From an uncultured Lachnospiraceae bacterium (lineage in GTDB: Bacteria; Bacillota; Clostridia; Lachnospirales; Lachnospiraceae), in assembly GCA_910579285.1 (NCBI GenBank), contig CAJTTT010000019.1, positions 12,405-55,894 on the forward strand: DNA of 43,490 nucleotides, read 5' to 3'. The first letter of the stretch is position 1, and each line of letters opens with the position of its first letter. The position numbers and the translations under genes are program-made. Positions 38,904 through 43,490 of the stretch are shown here, in pieces. Under the pieces are notes generated by a model. It saw only the letters and a program-made list of their open reading frames with translations. It did no database searches and was not told where the DNA came from.

Positions 38904-39788
38904 TCAAAGAATTCCGTAATCCTGCATGGCTTTTTTCAGCCGCTCCACGTTTGCCGGCTCCATATCGGACAGAGGCATATGTAAGCCGCCCACTTCCCTG
39001 CCCATCAGATTAAGGCCCGCCTTCACAGGAATCGGGTTCACCTCACAAAACAGCGCATCGCAAAGGTCAATGGCGCGAAGCTGCTCTTTCCTGCTGCCCT
39101 CCACATCTCCGTCAAAAAACTTCTGACAGATTTCATGGGTCTGTCTGGGCGCTACGTTGGACAGGACAGAGATCACGCCGATACCGCCAAGGGACATGAT
39201 CGGCACAATCTGGTCGTCATTGCCGGAATACAGATCCACCTTGTCTCCCGCTAAGGACATGAGCTTGGCAATCTGGGAAATATTGCCGCTGGCTTCCTTG
39301 ATGCCCACAATATTCTCCACCTCCGTGCACAGTCTCGCCGCCGTCTGGGGCTGGATATTACAGCCTGTGCGGCTCGGCACGTTGTAGAGGATGATAGGCA
39401 GCTTCACGGAGTCTGCAATCTTTTTATAGTGGGCATAGAGACCGTTCTGGGTCGCTTTGTTATAGTAAGGCGTCACCAGAAGCAGGCCGTCCGCACCGTA
39501 CTTTTCCGCCTCCGTGGAAAGGTAAACCGCCGTCTCCGTACAGTTTGACCCGGTTCCCGCCACCACAGGAACCCTGCCTTTCACCGTCTCCACACAGAAA
39601 CGGATCAGATCCAGATGCTCCTCATGGGTCAGCGTGGAGGATTCCCCTGTCGTGCCGCAGACGATGATCGCGTCCGTCCCCCCTTCGATCTGGAACTCCA
39701 CAAGCTCCGCAAATTTTTCGTAGTTGATACTCCCATCCTCGTGAAATGGGGTGACAATCGCCACGCCCGCTCCCTTAAATATCGCCAT
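38904..39788 (-). CDS. dapA: 4-hydroxy-tetrahydrodipicolinate synthase
   Basis: First committed enzyme of the diaminopimelate/lysine branch, a class I aldolase-type barrel of 294 residues. It starts MAIFKGAGVAIVTPFHEDGS. CGTTGESSTLTHEEH binds pyruvate, LLVTPYYNKATQNGLYAHY and LYNVPSRTGCNI supply the catalytic Tyr and nearby residues, and the Schiff-base Lys is in IVGIKEASGN. AAAGGAG precedes the ATG at 39788. The longer in-frame form (to 39863) would run into the riboswitch platform and is rejected. Expression is governed by the lysine riboswitch at 39895-40062. Confidence 0.97.
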   Translation of the reverse strand: MAIFKGAGVAIVTPFHEDGSINYEKFAELVEFQIEGGTDAIIVCGTTGESSTLTHEEHLDLIRFCVETVKGRVPVVAGTGSNCTETAVYLSTEAEKYGADGLLLVTPYYNKATQNGLYAHYKKIADSVKLPIILYNVPSRTGCNIQPQTAARLCTEVENIVGIKEASGNISQIAKLMSLAGDKVDLYSGNDDQIVPIMSLGGIGVISVLSNVAPRQTHEICQKFFDGDVEGSRKEQLRAIDLCDALFCEVNPIPVKAGLNLMGREVGGLHMPLSDMEPANVERLKKAMQDYGIL

Positions 39789-39850
39789 GAAAATCTCCTT
39801 TCTGTTGTCTCTGACATAAGCAGATTCTATACACCGCACATACGCGGAAA

Positions 39851-39874
39851 GAGCCGGCCACACAGGGCCAGCTC
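39851..39874 (-). terminator. Riboswitch expression-platform terminator upstream of dapA
   Basis: On minus, GAGCTGGCC pairs with GGCCGGCTC (9 bp, one T-G wobble) around CTGTGT, followed by TTTCC. It sits between the riboswitch and dapA. The U-tract is short, so termination may be partial. Confidence 0.7.
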
Positions 39875-39894
39875 ATAAATCTGCCGTTTCCGGT

Positions 39895-40062
39895 CTGGAT
39901 AGCGCCCCATCTTATCGATGACAGTCATACAGCTCTTAACTGCATGCCCAAGGTAAAAACGCACAGGCCGTCTCCCCTTTCGGCGTCCTCTCCTTTCGGG
40001 GCATTTCCCCTGTGCCTGTCACATCCATGCCCGTACTGATAGATAACGCAACCTCTATCAAA
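39895..40062 (-). promoter_or_regulatory. Lysine riboswitch (L box) controlling dapA
   Basis: Read on minus, GATAGAGGTTGCG opens the element and GGCGCTATC closes it (P1 GATAG/CTATC). Conserved pieces appear in the right order: AGAGGTTGCG, ATCAGTACGG, GCCGAAAGGGGA, CTTGGGC, ACTGTCAT and ATGGGGCGCTATC. These match the L-box consensus I know from Bacillus lysC. A TATAAA about ten bases upstream may be its promoter, with a poor minus-35. Lysine binding should favour the terminator at 39851-39874 and reduce dapA expression. Confidence 0.92.
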
Positions 40063-40166
40063 CTTTATAATGTTATAGTCAACAACATGAACAATTTTGC
40101 TTTCTGCCTTACAGAAATGGTTATGCTGCTTACTATGGTTCATCATAGCACCCGGGCACATCTGTG

Positions 40167-40667
40167 TCAATCCCATATCTTAAAATGCATGGTCTCAACT
40201 TTCGTCACCTGATCCGCAAGCGCGCAGACCCTGTCGTTCAAAGTGATGCCCGTCATAATAATATCCATCTCCTCCGGCTTCCCCGAAAGCAGATTCTTAA
40301 GCTCCTCCACCGTGATAATACCGTTGTCTATCAGCCCAAGAACCTCATCCAGAATCAGCAGGGTGCATTCCCCCGTATTCAGGATTTTCTTGGCGAAGTT
40401 CAGGCCATTTTTGATGTTACGGCCCTCCTCCTCCTTGCGCTCATCGGAAAGATGTGAAAAATCCTCCTCGGACTTCTCAAAGCGGAAGATCTTGATCTCC
40501 GGCTCCAGACGCTTCACAAACTCCGACTCCGTCAGGCCCCTTCCCTTCAGGAACTGTATGATGACGACATATTCCCCTTCGCAGGCTGCCTGAATCGCGC
40601 GGCCCAATGCCGCCGGAGATTTTCCGTGCCCCTCCCCGCTATATATCTGAATCCTGCCTTTTTCCAT
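40167..40667 (-). CDS. cobO: Corrinoid adenosyltransferase, CobO/BtuR type
   Basis: 166 residues; transfers adenosyl from ATP to cob(I)alamin or cob(I)yrinate. The start is MEKGRIQIYSGEGHGKSPAA, where GEGHGKS is the P-loop variant. VVIIQFLKGRGLTESEF and LLILDEVLGLIDNGIITVEE (Walker B-like) are family features, and the C-terminus DIIMTGITLNDRVCALADQV aligns with the usual TGR..P.ELIE..D.VTE region. The common GNGKGKT loop is altered to GEGHGKS, but key positions remain. It follows ssb by 72 bases and is the only cobamide gene in the window. GGGGTG stands upstream of ATG 40667; a GTG at 40676 is an alternative start. Confidence 0.86.
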   Translation of the reverse strand: MEKGRIQIYSGEGHGKSPAALGRAIQAACEGEYVVIIQFLKGRGLTESEFVKRLEPEIKIFRFEKSEEDFSHLSDERKEEEGRNIKNGLNFAKKILNTGECTLLILDEVLGLIDNGIITVEELKNLLSGKPEEMDIIMTGITLNDRVCALADQVTKVETMHFKIWD

Positions 40668-40739
40668 AGCCAGCACCCCGTATTTCCTTATTTAAATACT
40701 TAAATTCAGAATAGCACAATCCTTCTGGGGATGCAAGTC

Positions 40740-41372
40740 TCACTCCTCCTCCACCAGCTCCAGCTTGCTGACAGAGACCTCATAGGCGATCCGCCTCTCC
40801 AACTGTTCCTCCGACAGTTTTTTCATATATTCACGGCTCTGGATCCTGCCCCAGATGGCACAGCGGCTCCCCACCTCAAAACTGCTGGCAAACCTGGCGT
40901 TTCGTCCCCAGCAGATGCAGGGTATGTAATCCGATTTGCCGTAAGGCCTGTTTACCGCCAGAAGCAGATCGGCAATCTCCCTCCCCAGCGGCGTCTTTCG
41001 ATAAACCGGCGCTTTACAGATATAACCGTCCAAAAAAATCTGGTTTGTCTTCGCCCCTTCCCCGATATCGTCCACAAATTCAATTTCACGCGCAAAAACC
41101 GACAAAACCAGCCTGTTCTTTCTCTCCTCATGTCTGTTATAAGAGCGGAACTGTCCTGTGATGCATATCTTCAATCCCTTGTAGTCCTCAGTCACGTCAA
41201 TGAGCCTTTCAGACACCATCACAGGTATGATATCAGTTGACTCACTGAGTCGATCCACGCTAATATCCACCATATAAAATCCCTCTCCAAAAATCTCGTG
41301 GCTGAAAGAAAAATCGCTCACGATCTCCCCCATAACCGCCACCTGGTTGTTTTCAATTACCTTATCCGTCAT
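40740..41372 (-). CDS. Single-stranded DNA-binding protein with two OB folds
   Basis: 210 residues, longer than a classic SSB core. The first OB-like half (about 1-100) has NNQVAVMGEIVSDFSFSHEI and LKICITGQFRSYNRHEE. The second half (about 108-205) is a clear SSB OB fold: FLDGYICKAPVYRKTPLGRE, then IADLLLAVNRPYGKSDYIPC and GSRCAIWGRIQSREY. There is no flexible tail with the DDDIPF-type tip; the protein ends KLELVEEE. This two-domain form is a secondary SSB seen in Clostridia and probably differs in partners from the replicative SSB. GGAGG precedes the ATG at 41372. It is divergent from typA. Confidence 0.82.
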   Translation of the reverse strand: MTDKVIENNQVAVMGEIVSDFSFSHEIFGEGFYMVDISVDRLSESTDIIPVMVSERLIDVTEDYKGLKICITGQFRSYNRHEERKNRLVLSVFAREIEFVDDIGEGAKTNQIFLDGYICKAPVYRKTPLGREIADLLLAVNRPYGKSDYIPCICWGRNARFASSFEVGSRCAIWGRIQSREYMKKLSEEQLERRIAYEVSVSKLELVEEE

Positions 41373-41490
41373 GTTTTCCTCCATTCTGCTCAAGTATTTC
41401 AACGCCGTACAGAGTCTGGCCCTGAACTGTTATTGTATTATCAATATATAAGATACAGAGGGAAAATAGAACTGTTAGGGGTCGCGTGAC

Positions 41491-41519
41491 TTGCCAGAAG
41501 AGGTTGCAGGTGTTATAAT
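41491..41519 (+). promoter_or_regulatory. Promoter of typA
   Basis: TTGCCA (41491-41496), 17-base spacer, consensus TATAAT (41514-41519), giving a leader of about 70 bases. Confidence 0.85.
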
Positions 41520-41594
41520 CTTCGGGGTTATTGAGATGATTCCCCGATTACCTTACAACAAACAGGATAGAAAACAGGAAAGGCGCAGTATTAT

Positions 41595-43436
41595 ATGAGA
41601 CAGGCAAGAGAAGATGTGAGAAATATAGCAATTATCGCCCATGTGGACCACGGCAAGACCACCCTGGTGGACGAGCTTTTGAAGCAGAGCGGTGTTTTCC
41701 GGGAGAACCAGGAAGTGGCGGAGCGCGTCATGGACTCCAACGACATTGAGAAAGAGCGCGGCATCACCATTCTTTCCAAAAATACCGCCGTCACCTACAA
41801 GGGCACCAAAATCAACATCATTGACACCCCCGGCCATGCCGACTTCGGCGGTGAGGTGGAGCGCGTGCTGAAAATGGTGGACGGCGTGATCCTTGTGGTG
41901 GATGCCTTTGAGGGACCGATGCCCCAGACGAAATTTGTGCTGAAAAAAGCGCTGGAGCTGGATCTGTCCGTGATCGTGTGTATCAACAAATGCGACCGCC
42001 CGGAAGCAAGACCGATTCAGGTTGTGGATGAGGTACTGGAACTTTTCATGGATCTGGACGCAAATGACGAGCAGCTCGACTGCCCCTTCGTCTACGCCTC
42101 CGCCAAGACCGGCACCGCCACCACACAGCTTACCGTCAAGGGAAAGGATATGACCCCCCTCTTTGACACCATCATTGAGCACATTCCCGCGCCCCAGGGC
42201 GATCCCGATGCGGGCACACAGATTCTGGTGAGCACCATCGACTATAACGAATATGTGGGCCGCATCGGCGTCGGCAAAGTGGACAATGGCTCCGTCAAGG
42301 TCAACCAGGAAGTGGTCATTGTAAACCACCACGATCCCGACAAGCTGAAAAAAGTCAAAATCAGCAAACTTTACGAGTATGACGGCCTGGACAAGGTGGA
42401 AGTGAAGGAGGCGGCGATCGGCGCCATTGTGGCAATCTCCGGCATTGCGGACATCCATATCGGCGACACCCTCTGCTCCACTGACGATCCAAAGCCGATT
42501 CCTTTCCAGAAAATTTCGGAGCCCACGATTGCCATGCACTTTTGCGTCAACGACTCCCCCCTTGCAGGCAAGGAAGGCAAATATGTCACCAGCCGCCATC
42601 TGCGCGACAGGCTTTTCAGAGAGCTTAACACGGACGTGTCCCTGCGTGTGGAAGAGACCGAAACCACGGAGGCCTTCAAGGTGTCCGGCCGCGGCGAGCT
42701 GCACCTTTCCGTGCTGATTGAAAATATGCGCAGGGAAGGATTCGAGTTTGCCGTGAGCAAGGCGGAAGTGCTGTACAAAACCGATGAAAATGGCAAGAAG
42801 ACGGAGCCTATGGAACTGTGTTATGTGGATGTGCCGGAAGAATTTTCCGGGACAGTCATTGAAAAGCTGAGCCAGAGGAAGGGAGAGTTAAAAAATATGG
42901 GCATGGCATCCGGCGGCTACACCCGTCTGGAGTTTTCCATTCCCTCGAGGGGGCTGATCGGCTACCGGGGCGAATTTTTGACAGACACCAAGGGCAACGG
43001 TATTATGAACACCATTTTTGACGGCTACGGCCCTTACAAAGGCGATATCCAGTACCGCAAGCAGGGCTCCCTCATCGCCTTTGAGGCGGGCGAGGCGATC
43101 ACCTACGGCCTCTACAATGCCCAGGAGCGCGGCACCCTCTTCATTGGCCCCGGCGAAAAAGTGTATTCCGGCATGATTGTCGGGCAGAACGGCCGTGGGG
43201 AGGACATCGAGCTGAATGTCTGCAAGAAAAAGCAGCTCACCAACACCCGCTCTTCTTCCGCGGACGAGGCTCTGCGGCTCACACCGCCCAAAGTTTTAAG
43301 TCTGGAGCAGGCGCTTGAATTTATCGACACCGATGAGCTGCTGGAGGTGACGCCCGAAAACCTTAGAATCCGCAAAAAGATTCTGGATCCGACACTGAGA
43401 AAGCGGGCTGCGATTTCTGCGGCAGCGAAGAAATAA
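41595..43436 (+). CDS. typA: Ribosome-associated GTPase TypA/BipA
   Basis: 613-residue translational GTPase needed for ribosome assembly and stress growth. G motifs: IAHVDHGKTTLVDELLKQSG (G1), KERGITIL (switch I), DTPGHADFGGEVERV (G3), NKCDRPEARP (G4) and ASAKTGTA (G5). BipA-specific C-terminal features include SRGLIGYRGEFLTDTKGNG and NVCKKKQLTNTRSSSADEAL. The ribosome binding site is weak (GGAAAGG, 11 bases from the ATG). It has a consensus promoter at 41491-41519. The stop is followed by a palindromic element cut by the window end. Confidence 0.97.
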   Translation: MRQAREDVRNIAIIAHVDHGKTTLVDELLKQSGVFRENQEVAERVMDSNDIEKERGITILSKNTAVTYKGTKINIIDTPGHADFGGEVERVLKMVDGVILVVDAFEGPMPQTKFVLKKALELDLSVIVCINKCDRPEARPIQVVDEVLELFMDLDANDEQLDCPFVYASAKTGTATTQLTVKGKDMTPLFDTIIEHIPAPQGDPDAGTQILVSTIDYNEYVGRIGVGKVDNGSVKVNQEVVIVNHHDPDKLKKVKISKLYEYDGLDKVEVKEAAIGAIVAISGIADIHIGDTLCSTDDPKPIPFQKISEPTIAMHFCVNDSPLAGKEGKYVTSRHLRDRLFRELNTDVSLRVEETETTEAFKVSGRGELHLSVLIENMRREGFEFAVSKAEVLYKTDENGKKTEPMELCYVDVPEEFSGTVIEKLSQRKGELKNMGMASGGYTRLEFSIPSRGLIGYRGEFLTDTKGNGIMNTIFDGYGPYKGDIQYRKQGSLIAFEAGEAITYGLYNAQERGTLFIGPGEKVYSGMIVGQNGRGEDIELNVCKKKQLTNTRSSSADEALRLTPPKVLSLEQALEFIDTDELLEVTPENLRIRKKILDPTLRKRAAISAAAKK

Positions 43437-43452
43437 ACGTAACGACGGGTCC

Positions 43453-43490
43453 GCAGTCAGACTCGCAAATTCGTGCATACGCACTCTCCG
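43453..43490. repeat. CAGACTCG-family palindrome, copy 3 (cut by window end)
   Basis: GCAGTCAGACTCG (43453-43465) is followed by CAAAT and a small stem GTGC-ATAC-GCAC (43473-43484) then TCTCCG. The left part matches copies 1 and 2 (CAGACTCG then AAAT then a hairpin). The matching right arm would lie beyond 43490. Confidence 0.5.

Noticed and set aside
41553..42704. 383-codon minus-strand frame opposite typA
   Set aside because: Antisense shadow of typA; rich in His, Val and Gly without recognisable domains.
1..43490. CRISPR arrays, complete insertion sequences, prophage genes or rRNA
   Set aside because: No regularly spaced direct repeats, transposase with terminal repeats, phage structural genes or rRNA sequence were seen.

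Overview
The window looks like a chromosomal segment of a spore-forming Clostridia bacterium, most likely Lachnospiraceae. This rests on sporulation genes (sigK, spoIIP, gpr), strong GGAGG ribosome binding sites, a class III fructose-bisphosphatase, a YhgA/Rpn-type nuclease of the kind common in that family, and protein wording typical of it. The family assignment is inference; no database was searched.

Layout. (1) Positions 1-8163, all minus strand: a type IV pilus cluster transcribed right to left: a degenerate HD-GYP protein, pilT, pilB, an inserted Rpn-family nuclease gene with its own promoter, pilC, a major pilin, pilD and the start of one more gene cut by the window edge. sigK lies just upstream. 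(2) 8231-15095: the classic Firmicutes block gpr-spoIIP-lepA-hemW on minus, with rpsT divergent on plus. After hemW, where Bacillus has the heat-shock operon, this genome has sigK and the pilus genes. (3) 15108-21385: a TPM-domain protein and a zinc-ribbon membrane protein (YdjH/YdjG-like), a PurF-like protein lacking the glutaminase cysteine, a degenerate GGDEF protein in the same operon, rlmD, and a small acidic-tailed membrane protein. (4) 21502-27628: pcrA, an SPFH/zinc-ribbon protein (YdjI-like), a chemotaxis receptor, an EamA transporter and tRNA-Gly(CCC). (5) 27756-34233: an orphan ABC solute-binding lipoprotein, an HPt protein coupled to a DUF1836 regulator, a YerC/TrpR-family regulator with a structured leader, a 1045-residue hybrid histidine kinase and a cold-shock protein. 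(6) 34243-43490: a eukaryotic-type hisA, a low-complexity lipoprotein, fbp, dapB, dapA behind a lysine riboswitch, cobO, a two-OB-fold SSB, and typA.

The most unusual signal is in the intergenic DNA. Two roughly 100-base elements (15108-15207 and 17111-17233) share the same two-hairpin architecture and a 30-base core of identical length. The arms of their long hairpin differ at five positions, and each difference is compensated in the opposite arm. A third, partial copy is at 35932-35990. All three abut the stop codon of a minus-strand gene. The G-T pairs in the core consistently favour folding of the plus strand. A second family of palindromes sharing CAGACTCG followed by an inner hairpin occurs at 20845-20940, 35046-35178 and, cut by the window end, at 43453-43490.

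Functional picture: pilus assembly and retraction next to a sporulation sigma factor and a putative c-di-GMP-type protein; a membrane-stress-like YdjGHI set split over 7 kb; lysine/diaminopimelate synthesis under riboswitch control; and a phosphorelay whose kinase lacks an HPt domain but has an HPt gene nearby.
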